A stretch of DNA of 64,000 bases from Citrus sinensis (taxonomy: Eukaryota; Streptophyta; Magnoliopsida; Sapindales; Rutaceae): the NCBI RefSeq assembly GCF_022201045.2, contig NC_068559.1, positions 21,273,501 to 21,337,500 of the forward strand, given 5' to 3'. The position numbers and the translations under genes were made by a program. The notes below the pieces were generated by a model. It saw only the letters and a program-made list of their open reading frames with translations. It made no database searches and was not told the origin of the DNA. This document shows positions 23,774 through 35,408 of the stretch, piece after piece; positions within the stretch are counted from its first letter, which is position 1, and every line of letters starts with the position of its first letter.

Positions 23774-24327
23774 CAGGGCGGATCTAGCATGTGACTAGTG
23801 GGGGCTCAAGCTCCCACTGGCCAAAAAAAATTTAAAATTAAAAAAGAAAAATATTTTAGTTTTTTAATTAGCTCCCATAAAATATTTATTGAAATAATCA
23901 CTATAAATTATAAACCCCCATAAAATTTAAAATTTAAAATTTAACTTTTAAGAATTATAAAAACTTATATTTTAATTAAAAATAATGATAGCCCACCACT
24001 CAAAATATTTTCAATTCTCAAAATTAAGATTAATTCTTTCAGTTTCTATAATAATACTAGAGCAAACGTTTTCAGTAATGAAACTCATAAAAAATCATCT
24101 TTGGAATCATATGGGATAAATGATAGTTTGATTGTTTATATACGAAACAATAAATTTAATAATATTGATAATGAGTCTATTGTATAATATTTTTAAAATA
24201 TAAAAATGTATAGAGAATAATTATAAATATATTAGTAAATATTTTATATATTCAAAATTTTAGTTTTTCATATTTTACTATTATCTAATTTAGCCCCCAA
24301 TAAATTATTTTTCTACATCCGCCACTG
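23774..24327 (+). mobile_element. hAT element relic with transposase C-terminal fragment
   Basis: Termini CAGGGCGGAT and (reverse complement) CAGTGGCGGATG, flanked by a perfect 8-bp TSD ATCACAAT (23766-23773 and 24328-24335). Near 24060-24140 one frame reads EQTFSVMKLIKNHLWN, which resembles the hAT C-terminal dimerisation region (ERSFSAMNIIKNRLRN type). It is followed by stops, so it is a 554-bp dead deletion derivative. Confidence 0.85.
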
Positions 24328-24335
24328 ATCACAAT

Positions 24336-25200
24336 CTTCCCTTCACAGCTTAATAGTTAGGCAAGCTGAACGTATGCTTGCAAGTTATGCAGCAAGTGCC
24401 GTGCCTTGACCTTTTTCAAAGATTAGTAGGCTACTTGAAATAGAATTTTCTTTTTTAAAATAATAGCCGATCCAAATTAAATTTGTAATTTAATTTATAA
24501 GAACAATTTTCTATTAGACGTTTACTTTGCTTCAGGTGCTTACTTGTGTGCATAGGGCTTCTATACATGGAGACTGGAGTCCGAAGTTTTCCAAAGATAG
24601 TGGACTATTCGGCCATTGGATTTGATTGGATGATTTTTTTTTTTTCAATTTTTTTTTAACTTTGATTGGCTAAAATTAGTTACATATCTTAGTCAACACA
24701 TTATAAAGGCCGCGCTAAAGTTATGGTCTCAGTGGTGGGGCACAAAGTTCATTTTCTTCTCCCGTGTCATAAGTTAAAAATGAAACCAAAATTCTTTGCA
24801 TTTTTTTTTTCTCTTTTGCTGTCTCCCTCCTCCTCCTCTTCTTCTTCTTCTTTTTTTTTTTTTTGTTTTTCCTGAAACAATTTTCCCTCTTATCTCTTAT
24901 ATATTTATAGTATTTTGATTTTTATTAAATGGGTGGCGTAACCTTTAATTATGGGACAAATTAGCCTGCCTGATGTGGTGTAAATGTAAAATTTTAATTA
25001 AAAATCCAAAATTATCCTGCATCACCACCGACCCTTATTATTATTATTAGTATTAGTCAACCATCGCCAATGCATAGTTTATTAATCTCTGGACTTCCGG
25101 CCATTGATCATTATGTATCATCTCACGAATCCCCTTCGTGAGTTTTACAAAACTTATTCTTTTAGTGCTTCTCATAATATAATATTTTGGAAAGCCAGCT
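24336..25200. other. Intergenic DNA
   Basis: No gene seen. It contains polypyrimidine runs (about 24820-24865). Confidence 0.5.
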
Positions 25201-25517
25201 AAGAAATAAGGGAAATTTACAAAAATAGCCACAAATATTTTGTTATTTTCACAACTAATCCTCTTAACTTTTTTCTATCAACATTAGCCAAACACAAGCC
25301 TTTTTCCCCAAATTATCATTCTTTACAGACCAAAAGCAACAATCTTTCTCCCATATCGTCAAACCAAACGCAGCTTAATCATCAACCAACGTCGATGGCA
25401 AAAGACAACAGTAAAGGTGAAATCCGATCATAATCTATCCGAATCCAACACTAATCGGCATCACTTAGTGGTATGAGTTATTTTCTGAACTTGCTTAACT
25501 GAATCGTGGGTGAATCC

Positions 25518-25573
25518 GGCGACAGGCTGCCTGTCGCACCAAAAATTTCTGGCGACAGGCACCTGTCGCACCA
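25518..25573. repeat. Left subterminal palindromes of the MULE
   Basis: Two imperfect palindromes built on GGCGACAGG...CCTGTCGCACC, about 37 bp apart, lie just upstream of the transposase frame. They match the larger right-hand array. Confidence 0.8.
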
Positions 25574-25647
25574 AGCCTTAGAGATTCATTAAAATTGTAT
25601 TAATTTGATCCGGATCCAATTAATTTTTTTTGATAATTTCAGGCTTA

Positions 25648-28281
25648 ATGGATTCAGTTGTACTTGAATTGTGTTACGATGGTTGGTGGGAGACATTAGA
25701 GGATGACCGTATGGAGTATGTGAATGATAAAAATCGAGCTTTTTTGGTTGGGAAAAATTATCTGTTTGATCAGTTATTGGCAAGAGTATACGAGGTGTTA
25801 CAAATAAACCCTAATGAATATAGTATTACAATGAAGACAACTTTGAGGTCTAGTAACACATTATATCGTATATGTGCACTGCCCATGGATATATTTGATG
25901 ATGAAATGGTGAGGGTTGTGTTGCATATGGCATCCGACGTAGCCAATTTTGGATGCATTCCTATATTCGTGACCACATCACCTCGAGTTCCGAGCGAAGG
26001 TATTGAGCCACATGTCGATACAGAAACTTCGTTTAGAGCAAATATGTCTGGCCCCGATAATGATGAAGAGGTGTTGTCAAGGACAATATCGCTGCAGTAA
26101 TATTACTCTCCAATCCACGACAATTATGACAACATTGATGATAACGACGTTACGTTAGAGGATGTTGGAGCAACGGTATTTCCAATAACGACGTCGTTGG
26201 AGCAACGGTATTCTCTGTATCACAACAATGATTTTCGGGACAATGATGATTTTCATCATGAGACAGAGGGGGATAATGTTTGTGCAGAACCTTCTAATAA
26301 TACGAGGGGAACTCATTTCAATAATGATGGTGATGATGGAGGAGTCGGTCCTTCGAATGTTCCGTCGTTTCAGCACGACGATGAGTGTGAAGACAATACT
26401 CCTGTGAATAACAGAGGCAATAGACCTAGTCCTTCTATGGTTCGATCGAGAAGGCGAATTGACCCCCTTACAAGTCTTGCTCCAACTTTGCCTTCGAACA
26501 TGGTTGCTCCAAGCTTTGTTAGCAGTTGTGATTCAGATGATATCAGTATGGGTAAGCTATTTGCTGAGAAGAATGAGTTTATATTACAACTACGCAAGGT
26601 TGCCTTTAGAGATAAGTTTGATTTCAAGATTGCACGGTCTACTACGACACGTTTCGAGGCTCACTATTGTTCAGAATCATGTAAATGGCGTATTCGAGCA
26701 ACTAGATGTTCGAACGAGCAAAATGTTCCTTGGGTGGTGAAGAGAATTGACAATGTACACACTTGTCATAATGAGGTATTGGTTTATGGACGTCATCAAG
26801 TAAGGAGCCGGGTTGTCGGTCATATTATCGCAGAAAAATATATTCAAGACAAGAGGATTTATACTCCGAATGACATAAGAGCATATATGCAACAGGAATA
26901 CGGTGTTCAGTTAACATACCAGCAGGCATATCGGGCAAGAGAAGTTGGTCTTGAAATAGTTCGAGGCAACCCTGCAGAGTCATACAACTTGCTCCCTAAA
27001 TACTCTCACGTACTAACTACAGCTAATGAGGGTACAGTCACTCACCTCGAGCAGGATGGAGATGGTAATTTCTTGTACTATTTTGTAGCACTCGGATCTT
27101 CCATCAAGGGTTTTATGCAGTACATTCGGCCTGCCATTGCTGTAGATGGTACTCATCTGAAGGGACTATATCGTGGAAGCATGTTCGTGGCAACATGTCT
27201 TGATGGTAACAATCAATTGTATCTGTTAGCCATTGGGATCATGGATTCAGAAAACAATGATGCTTGGGAATGGTTTATGATGAAGTTACACGGAGTGATT
27301 GGCGATAGACCTGAGTTGGTAATTATCTCTGATCGATGCACTGCCATAAGGAGAGCCGTTCTTAAAGTATTTCACAATGCAAGTCATGGCGTTTGTTTTT
27401 ACCACGTCAAAGGTAACATTAAGTCTCAGTTTAGAATGTCCAAAGGTCTTTGGGATCAATTTGAGCCTGCCTTTATTAATGCAGCAAAAGCATATAGCCA
27501 CGAGGAATTTAAGAGACAACTTGAAGGGTTGTGGATGATCCACTCGGGTGCGGCTGATTACCTAGAAAATAATGTTGGTACGTGTAATTAGGCAAGGTCT
27601 CAGTTTGAAAGTAGGAGGTACAGCATACTTACCACCAACATCGCGGAAAGTGTTAATTCTTTCATGCGGGAACCTCGAAAATTTCCTGTTACTCATCTTG
27701 TTGATCACTTTAGAAAAACAATGCAGCAATGGTTTTATGATAGAAAAATTGTGGCTGAATCAATGACTACTCGGCTAACAACATGGGCGGATGAAATAGT
27801 CACTGAGAGGAGAACTAAATCTGAAAGAATGATAGTTCGGCCGGTGTCTCCGCATCAATTTCAAGTGGTAGGCGGTGGGCTTAAGGAAGGTTTGGTTGAC
27901 TTGCAAAAGAGAACTTGCTCCTGCAGAGTGTTCCAGCTTGATTAGCTTGTGTGTGCTCATGCAATTGGGGCGTGTTTAACACACCGGGTGGATTTTATTA
28001 ACCTTTGCTCGGACTTTTACACTACAGAATCGTTGGAAATGGCTTATGCACAACCAATAGAGCCAGTTGGTGATGTGGCTGATTGGGAAGTTCCAGATGA
28101 AATTCAGGAGATGCAAGTATACCCACCAGTTGAGGCACCACCACCTGGCCGTCGTAAAGAGCTTAGAATACCCTCGGCTGGCGAGGACGTTGACCGGCGG
28201 ACTGTAAGATGCGGTCGGTGTCATGAACTAGGCCATAATCGTAAGAGATGTAAGAATCCCATTGCGTCGACTCGAAGTTAG
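25648..28281 (+). pseudogene. MURA-type MULE transposase, three in-frame stops
   Basis: One reading frame runs from the ATG at 25648 to the TAG-terminated end, interrupted only by stops at 26098-26100 (TAA), 27589-27591 (TAG) and 27943-27945 (TAG); there is no frameshift. In order it encodes an N-terminal domain (LCYDGWWETLEDDRMEY), an acidic linker, the MuDR/FAR1-like zinc-binding region (FDFKIARSTTTRFEAHYC to HTCHNE), the MULE DDE core (AVDGTHLKG, IISDRCTAI, then HGVCFYHVKGN), a SWIM finger (CSC to CAHA) and a CCHC knuckle (CGRCHELGHNRKRC). A splice acceptor (ATAATTTCAG at 25632-25641) hints at an upstream leader intron. It would cut and paste MULEs from the nucleus. The second stop falls where relatives usually have Trp in a conserved WARS-type motif. 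Inactive as a single protein. Confidence 0.92.
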
Positions 28282-28488
28282 TTGTATTTTGTGTGTTATG
28301 AGTTTGTTAAAACTATTATTGTTTTTGTGTTTCGTTGGTTAAAACTGTTACTGTTTTTTGTGTATTGTACACTTATATTTCATAAAACTTTATTTAAAGT
28401 TTAAAATGTGAGGCATTAAAATTATATAAACTTAAGTGTGCGAAGTAAAAAAAAATTCAAATTTCAACATTTAAATTACTACATAGGT

Positions 28489-31400
28489 TTACAATATAAT
28501 ATCGTCATTAAATATATCAACCGCAATCTTCTTTCTAAAGTACTCGACATGACTAGCGTTAAACTCCAATCTAAGCCCGAACATTAAATACATCGTAACC
28601 ATCAATACAAAAACACCGCAATCGCCAGTTCCGGGCTCTTGTTGTGGCGCGCTGTTAACTGCGATAACTTTCCACGGGTTTTCACTCCGCAACTCCGGTC
28701 GGATATTGTAGAAGCCAACATATTCCAACCATCGAGGGAATATAACTTCAAGTGGCTTGAATTTCAACTTGTACCTTTTGTCGTCGCGATTTGAGAGTAA
28801 TGAGTCATAAATCCAGACTTTATTTTTCCGAAAGTCAACTCGTGCTAGTACCCAATGCGCGCCGTCGAAGTTAACAGGGATGAGTAACTGCATATAACAA
28901 TTGAAAAACATGTTCGTTATGTATGAAATTAAAATACAACAAAGAAATAGTAACAACTTGAATATTTTCATTATATAGCATGTGAAATGTAATAAAATAC
29001 ATACCATATCGACATCTGTCATTGATTTAGACATTGTGTGCTGTCGCCCACAAAGATAACTATTCAAGCGGTCGTCGAATACCATTGAATCAACTGCACA
29101 ATTCCCGTTATTCCATAACTGATTCAAGAACACCTAATACATAGATAACCAAGAAATGCATAAATTAATAAAACTTAAATTTTTATAATTTAATAAAATT
29201 TATAAGTTTTGTCGGCACGTTACCCAAAAAAATGTGTCAGTATGTGTGACACGTTGGAGTAAGGCATTTGGATACTGCCGTTGTTTCTCGCTAATCAAGC
29301 GGAGATACTCGTGAATATGCTGTAGAGAAACAGAAATATTACGAGTTTTTTAAAAAAAATTTATACACAAATCCACAACAGTATACACCACGAGGAAATT
29401 ATAAATACCTCATCGCCTAACCATCCCATCGAAGTTATCCCCAAAATTATTTGAAAGAATGACCGCGGGTGCTGGACTCTCCGGCGGACTCTGCTATCAC
29501 CAGTGAACCATCGATCAAACTCAGCAAATAGACTAGAGTCCTCCAATCCTCTCAGTGGATTTACATCCACACTCGTACTCATGTCAATCGCATGCTCCAT
29601 GATTTGGGGTCGAGGTAAAGGCCGGACGTTCTGTCCTCGCCTGACCGGAGGAATCATGTAAGGACTGTTATAAACATACGACGGTATGTACGCGCGGCCG
29701 AACTTACTAACGCCCAGACGCACCTCTGTGAACACCTGCACGCTCTCCCCACTTACATCCCCGTAGAAACTATACAATGACGTGGGCGTAGACAAATTTT
29801 CATTGCCCACATCAGTATACACTCCAACGTCATCCGGGGCCTATACATTCGCCAAAAAGAACATATTAAATAACTATCAAATTAAAAGTTAAACGAACAT
29901 TATTATTAAATTTAAATTAGCTTACCGCATACGAGCGTACAGTGGGATAATCCTTATTTGGACGTTTAGAAAATGTGTCGATGAAGCCAACAACGGTTTC
30001 TTTAAAATCTTTTAATTTTGACTTTATTTCATACACGTTATGATCAATCTTATCCAGCCGTTGTCGTACGTAATCATTAAACTGCTTTGTCCTCGACTAT
30101 TACAAAAGAAAAAAATAAAACTTTAGAATAACAATAAAAAAATAATAATTTATAAAAAAAATATCGTATATTATTTCTAACCTCGGAATCCCGTGCGTCA
30201 TCAGAGTTTTCTGTTTGCTGCTGGTGGTCATCAACAGCCACCTCATCCTCAAAAGTGTCATGCCCCACCTCATCCTCAAAAGTGTCATGCCCCACCTCGT
30301 CTGATTGCCTTGTAACCGACGGCATCGCGTTGATTGAGGGTTGGTGCTGTATAAAGTATCATTTAAAATTAGTAAATGAAAAGTCAAAAATTTCGATTAA
30401 CAAATTTTTAGTGCTTAGAGTATACCAACCTTATGAACCCAGTCTGGAATGCTTGGCAAGTAATCCTTCACAGAGAGCCAATAATATATGCTACTCTCCT
30501 TTGAATTTGGCTCAAGAGTTTGTAAAACGTCCCCCTTCCATAAATTCAATTTAAAATTTTAAGTAAGTATACATAACTTAAATTTAGTAAAGTTAAAAAA
30601 ATAAGTAATACATATTACTTACAAGACGAGATTCGTCGTTGAAGAACGAATAAACCTCCGCAAAGTTGATTCTCGAAGACGCCATGGGCTTCCATTGAAG
30701 AATGCGGGGAATCTTATTCTTTGTTTTGACGACCCATGTTGATGGCAACCCTCCGATTGCTTCGTAAATCCAAGCCTACAACAACCAAAGTGAAAAATCA
30801 AATAAAACAACTATCAAATATTTAATACTATAAAACTTATTAATAAACAAAAAAAAATAGCACCTGAACCCCAGACGTAAAGCCGTAAAGATTGTATTTT
30901 TCAATATTATGATCTGGATTTTTCAACCGAGTCTTCTTAAATTTCTCGTCTTTCTCGAACAGTGCATTGTCAAGACTCTCGTAAATCATTTCCCACGACA
31001 ATAGATCCCATGGACGCTTTCGGAAGTACTGTATATCATCAACTTGGTCAAGCCAATCGAAATTAATTTGACAGTGATTTTTTCTTGCATTTAGTACTCT
31101 GTCCGCAAAATAAAACAGCGCAATCTTTAATGCGTCTATATCGTCAATTTCCTCGAATTTTATCTCCTTAAATACTGCATCGAATTGCTTCACATTAATC
31201 TTACGATGCACACCACCAAAATACGTATTCCGTAGCCTCTGCTCCATTTCATCATTTTTTTTATTGGTATCAACACCAAATGAAAGTCCAGTAACCAAGC
31301 ACCATTCGACAATTGACAAGCGAATCAAATGCTTACCAATTTGAAACCATAACTGATCCTCACGGCTATCTTATTCATGGGCCACTTGCCACAGTAGAAG

Positions 31401-31622
31401 ATTGTGCAAAATTACCCCACTAAATGGAAAACTTCGACACTCCAAGAAATGCCCAAATATATCCTTTTTGAACATACGCAACTGCCGGTTTGTTAATTTT
31501 TCCTCGATGGCTTTAACGACCGAAGATAACATACACATGCTCGAAATTCGACTAGGAAAGTGATCATCATAATGAAAATACATCTTGCCTACTTCAATAT
31601 CCGGTGATTCTGATTTCGCCAT
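28489..31622 (-). pseudogene. DUF1985-Ulp1/C48 SUMO-protease-like gene of the MULE (9 exons, one stop)
   Basis: Nine exons, all joined by phase-0 GT-AG introns: 31622-30864, 30775-30623, 30534-30430, 30346-30182, 30096-29926, 29840-29409, 29319-29224, 29133-29005 and 28887-28489, about 800 residues. Exon 1 carries a DUF1985-type domain (FSGVILHNLLL ... EWCLVTGLSFG) but has an in-frame TAA at 31371-31373. Exon 4 holds a repeat of DEVGHDTFE. The last exons form a C48 peptidase with the His in GAHWVLARVD, the Asp in VWIYDS, the Gln in PQQEPG and the Cys in GDCGVFV, so the catalytic residues look intact. Function in transposition is not established; ubiquitin-like deconjugation is inferred from the fold. 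Exon joins are my own reading; the third exon acceptor is the weakest. Confidence 0.85.
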
Positions 31623-31702
31623 GTATCTGTAATATTTATAAAATTATTACATTACGTTTACAAAAAAAAAAATTAACTCGTTACAAAAAAAAAATCTAAT
31701 TT

Positions 31703-31875
31703 TTGGTGCGACGGGCAAGCCTGTCGCACCAAAACTGGTGCGACAGGTGCGCGCCTGTCGCACCAGATCTGGTGTGATAGCGCTTGTTGTCGCACCAGAT
31801 TTGGTGCGACAGCAAGTCTCTCGCACCAGATTGGTGTGAGAGGCTTGCGCTGTCGCATCAGATTTGGTGCAACAG
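31703..31875. repeat. Right subterminal palindrome array of the MULE
   Basis: Five to six consecutive imperfect palindromes of about 28-35 bp, each TGGTGYGAYAG...CTGTCGCACCA, with sites at about 31703, 31737, 31770, 31802, 31831 and 31865. They form a GC-rich island next to the Ulp1 gene start, in otherwise AT-rich DNA. Confidence 0.88.
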
Positions 31876-32345
31876 CGTGCCGCGCATGGGCGCGCGCGCG
31901 TGCCCTGCCCCCCTCCCTCCCCACCTGCAAAAATTAAGCACAATCACTCCAAAATCGAAAACAATACTCCCAAACACCACCAACCACCACAAACATCATC
32001 ACCACCACTATTAATCTCAAGCTATAACTATTATTATTCTAAAATCTCATTTTAAATTAATGAAAATAAGAAAAATGACTAACCTAGGTTTTGTTGAAGG
32101 TTGTAGATCGGATGCCGGTGAGAGATGGAGCCGCCGCCGACGAGGGATGATGTCGCCGCCGATGATGGGAGTTGGATCGATTTGGGAGAGATGAGTGAAA
32201 GGGAGTGTTGGGGAAGAGATGAGGGAGGGGTATTTTGGTCTTAAATGTTGTTTTATGGCTAATGTTGATAGAAATATTTTTGGGGGGTTAAGATGAAAAA
32301 AAGGGAAATTTTTTTGGTTATTACTGTAAATTTTCCAAGAAATAA

Positions 32346-33265
32346 TGCACTAAGATTTGCATTGTGCTCCAATAACCCTATTTTTATTCTTTATTATTAT
32401 TTATTGGATCCTGTTAGATTAGATGATGATGTAACTTATATCAAACTTCAAAGTTATTATAAGAAATTCAAAAATAATCTGATTGATTCTATTTATTGAA
32501 TCATAGGTTACAATTTGAATTTCTGAGTTGACTTAATTTTTATGATAATGTAACTTAACAACACTCCCCTCTGTCTTCGCCATTTTCTTCCCTCTCTCAA
32601 CAGTACCACTGCCGACGACAACACGGTCATCGCCCAAGTTATTATTTCATGACCTCTCTCTCACTCACGCACTCATACATAGTTTCCCATGTACTATGAA
32701 AGAAAGACACATAAAACATTAGATTATCATTTTCTACTTGTGCAAATTGACATCACTGACCAAATGAATATGCTAACTCAGCGGGCTTTCTTCCAAAACA
32801 AAATCAAAGCAGAATTTTTATTCATAAAAGCTTCAGCCCTTTTCCGTTTAATGTATATAATATAAACAAAGGTACTCTATTCTCAAAACATCGAGTCAAT
32901 AAAAAAACTAATAACTTTTTTCCCCCTAGTGAAACAGTTGTTATCTCCTCCAGTAACATTTTGTTCATTCATTTGGAAGAGCAGATAAGCAAGATCATAA
33001 AAGAAACACAAAACCCACAAAAACAGAAACTTTTCACGCATTAATACAGAACAATGAAAAATCTACCAAAAATAATAAGGAGAGTGTAAACAGAGGAAGA
33101 AGAGAGGTAGGGAGTTGCCCTGAAGAGAAGGGGGAGATTTGGGTAACCGGAGCAAGAAGCTTAGAAGAAAAGGGCAGCTTTTTGTTTATAAGTAAAGTCG
33201 CGATATTTTGGCTGCCACATATATTATTATTCCCACATGCTGCCATAGCTTTTTGCTTTATTTAT
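32346..33265. other. Intergenic DNA
   Basis: No gene seen; short open frames here (for example 33034-33246) have no recognisable features. Confidence 0.5.
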
Positions 33266-33270
33266 ATTTT

Positions 33271-33399
33271 CTTAGTGAGGTAGAAATTTTTTATTAATTT
33301 TTGTCTCGAAATGCGTGTGATAGTGGGGGCAAAAACGGCAGCACAAGCTGCCGTTTCTCTCGCCCTTCTCTCCCAATTCTAGCCACTAAGCACTTTCCA
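33271..33399. mobile_element. Fragment of a MITE related to the MULE at 14763-15769
   Basis: The right end, CTGCCGTTTCTCTCGCC to CTAAGCACTTTCC, matches the end of the 1-kb MULE at 15720-15769 in order and spacing, including the AACGGCAGC/GCTGCCGTT palindrome. The left end (CTTAGTGAGGTAGAA) is a weak inverted match. No TSD is seen, so the left limit is uncertain. Confidence 0.5.
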
Positions 33400-33799
33400 T
33401 TGTTAAGTATGGTGCAAATAGGCTAGCCGCCATTTATTATTGTGTATAGGAAAACAACATTGATGTTTGTCCCGGGTCAAACCCCGAAAGAACTCTAAAA
33501 CGACGCCGTTTCATTTGTTATTTTTTTGTTTTTGTTTTCATTCTCGGTAAAACGACGTTGTTTTTGAAAAGGCAAAATTCTTACGCCTAAGGCAAAAGCA
33601 ATGTCAGAACCCATCTACTTTTTCTTTCTCTTCATTTCACCACATTAGAATTTTAAGTACAATTCTTACATAGTTTACTTCTCCCAAACCCAGTTGCCAA
33701 CACAAACAAATTGCTTGCTTCACTTCAAAAAATTCGCTTCTGTTGATGCGGCTGTTGTCATTGATGTAGGGATCTTGAGCCCGTAGATTCAGAAGAAGC

Positions 33800-34285
33800 A
33801 AGTCCAATGGATAGCTCTTAAGTCGAGATTTTCTTGATAATGGGTGCTGCTATGCATTATTTCTTCATTATTATTAATAGTGTATTTGTTGAAATTATTA
33901 TGGTTATGAATTTGGTTGAGAGGGCGGTGAGTTTGAAGGTCAAGGCCATGGTTAGGTAACTTCTGCTTGATGTGTGTATTCCAATAATTCTTTATTTTAT
34001 AATTTGTGCTTCCTGGAAATCTTCCAGCTATCAACAACCACTTGCACATTACACAAATTTAAAACACCCTCCACCAAAAAAAAAAATGTTTTTTAAGATC
34101 TAATAATTAAAATTAACCCACCCCTAAACAAATAAAAATTTTAAAAAGAAAAAAGAGAGAAGAAGCTTAATTAATTACTTGTTTCCTAGCAAACTATGAA
34201 GCTTGATAATGAGTTCATCTTCTTCATCGGTAAAATTCCCACGCTTAAGATCAGGGCGTAGATAATTTATTCATCTCATTTAAGG
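33800..34285 (-). pseudogene. Captured R2R3-MYB gene fragment (exon 2 end, intron, exon 3 start)
   Basis: On the minus strand 34262-34191 encodes [18 protein letters not shown] and then KLHSLLGN, the R2-R3 junction, ending at a GTAATT donor. After an intron, 34041-33900 encodes [20 protein letters not shown] followed by NTHIKQKL and THRPLN, the rest of R3 and the usual post-R3 stretch. The acceptor reads GCAA instead of GCAG just before GTGG, and an expected Trp upstream of LRPD (INYLRP context) is TGA. The fragment therefore keeps intron structure (DNA-level capture) but cannot make a full MYB factor. Confidence 0.88.
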
Positions 34286-34295
34286 GTTCTGCAAC

Positions 34296-34500
34296 CGGGT
34301 TAAGAGAACGAAGAGGAAGAAGAAAGGGTTCTGTAGTTGGGTTAAATGAAGAGGTAGAAGAAGCTGATGTGTCCTACCAAAACGACTTCGTGGTTAAGAG
34401 AACGAAGAGGAAGAAGTAAGAAGAAGTAATGGTTCTGCAGTTGGGTTAAATGAAGAGGAAGAAGAAGCTGATGTGTCCTAACCAAAACGACTTCGTTTAA
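34296..34500. repeat. Tandem duplication of about 110 bp inside the Pack-MULE
   Basis: Two units share GAACGAAGAGGAAGAAG, GGTTCTG, GTTGGGTTAAATGAAGAGG and AAAACGACTTCGT in the same order. No coding meaning is seen. Confidence 0.7.
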
Positions 34501-35408
34501 TAACAAATCAGAAAAAAAATACGAGCTGAAACAACGACCTTTGCAGCCGTTTCAGGGTTTGACCCAGGGCAAACATCATTTTCCATAGGAAAACTGCACT
34601 GATGTTTGCCGGCTGTTTTTTTTTTTTTGTTTTGATTTGTTTTGAAACGACACCGTTTCTGCTTCTATTTTCTTTTCCTTTGTTCTAATTTCTTCTTTGT
34701 CTTCATTTAACTTAACCCAGTTATAGGCCCCTCGCTTCTTCTTCTTTTTCGTTCTCTTCTCTTCATCACACCATTTCTTCTTTTTTTTTCTTTGTTCTGA
34801 TTTGCTGTGAACGAAGAGAAGAGAAACAATAATACACCTGAACTGAAAAATGGTGCCCCTGGTTTCTTCAATTTGAAGCATAATGTAGATTGATGTGTAT
34901 AAATTATTAAACTTATGCATGCTTCTAGGTTGTGTTTATATGAATCATATCTCGCATCATGATTATTTCATTGTCATCAATTTCTTCATTTGAACTTGGA
35001 GATTGTCCTCGAAAATTTGTGCTAAAAAATTTGTGCTCATATGTTTTTATGTCTTGATCCATTCCAACAACAAAGAGACTCTGCAGCTATATATGTTGTT
35101 GTGTAGGAAAGTATAAAGTTGTGTGTTTGACCTAAGAATGGAGAGGAGGCAAACAAAGGAGTAGTTGGGTTTTGAAGGATTTGCAAACAAATGTGGTTGT
35201 TGGTCGATGAAGAGAACGAAGAGGAAGAAGCAAGGGGTTTGCAGCTGGGTTAAACAACGAGAAAGAAGAAATCAAAAAGAAGAAAAAAAAAATAGGAGCA
35301 GAAACGGTATCGTTTCAAAACGAATCAAAATAAAAAAAAAATTAAGAACTAAAAACGATGACCTATACTACCGTTTCGGGATTTGACCCGGGGCAAATAT
35401 TAGCACTG

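Larger units (their letters stand above)
25210..32336. mobile_element. Mutator-like element (MULE) carrying transposase and Ulp1 protease genes
   Basis: A perfect 9-bp TSD AAGAAATAA (25201-25209 and 32337-32345) flanks 7127 bp. The termini are GGGAAATTTACA and, reverse complement, GGAAAATTTACA. A second inverted segment, TTTCTATCAACATTAGCCA, lies about 50-75 bp inside each end. Inside, a MURA-type transposase (25648-28281, +) converges on an Ulp1/C48 cysteine-protease gene (28489-31622, -). Both carry in-frame stops. Subterminal arrays of palindromic TGTCGCACC sequences lie at 25518-25573 and 31703-31875. Plant MULEs with Ulp1-like genes are known (for example the Kaonashi group). This copy is complete in structure but not autonomous as it stands. 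Confidence 0.93.
33449..35408. mobile_element. Pack-MULE carrying an R2R3-MYB fragment
   Basis: A perfect 9-bp TSD TTGTGTATA (33440-33448 and 35409-35417) flanks 1960 bp. The ends are inverted: the left has CCCGGGTCAAACCCCGAAA, the right (reverse complement) CCCGGGTCAAATCCCGAAA. A further copy of such an end lies at about 34550-34610, so the element is composite or carries a nested relative. Inside is a MYB fragment (33800-34285) and a GAA-rich tandem repeat. The right end is 143 bp upstream of the CYP89A gene 5 ATG. Confidence 0.82.

Noticed and set aside
31703-31875. CRISPR-like array
   Set aside because: The repeats are palindromes with no unique spacers, in a plant nuclear transposon.
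33449-34583. Reading the left half of the Pack-MULE as an independent element
   Set aside because: No TSD flanks 33449-34583, whereas a perfect one flanks 33449-35408.
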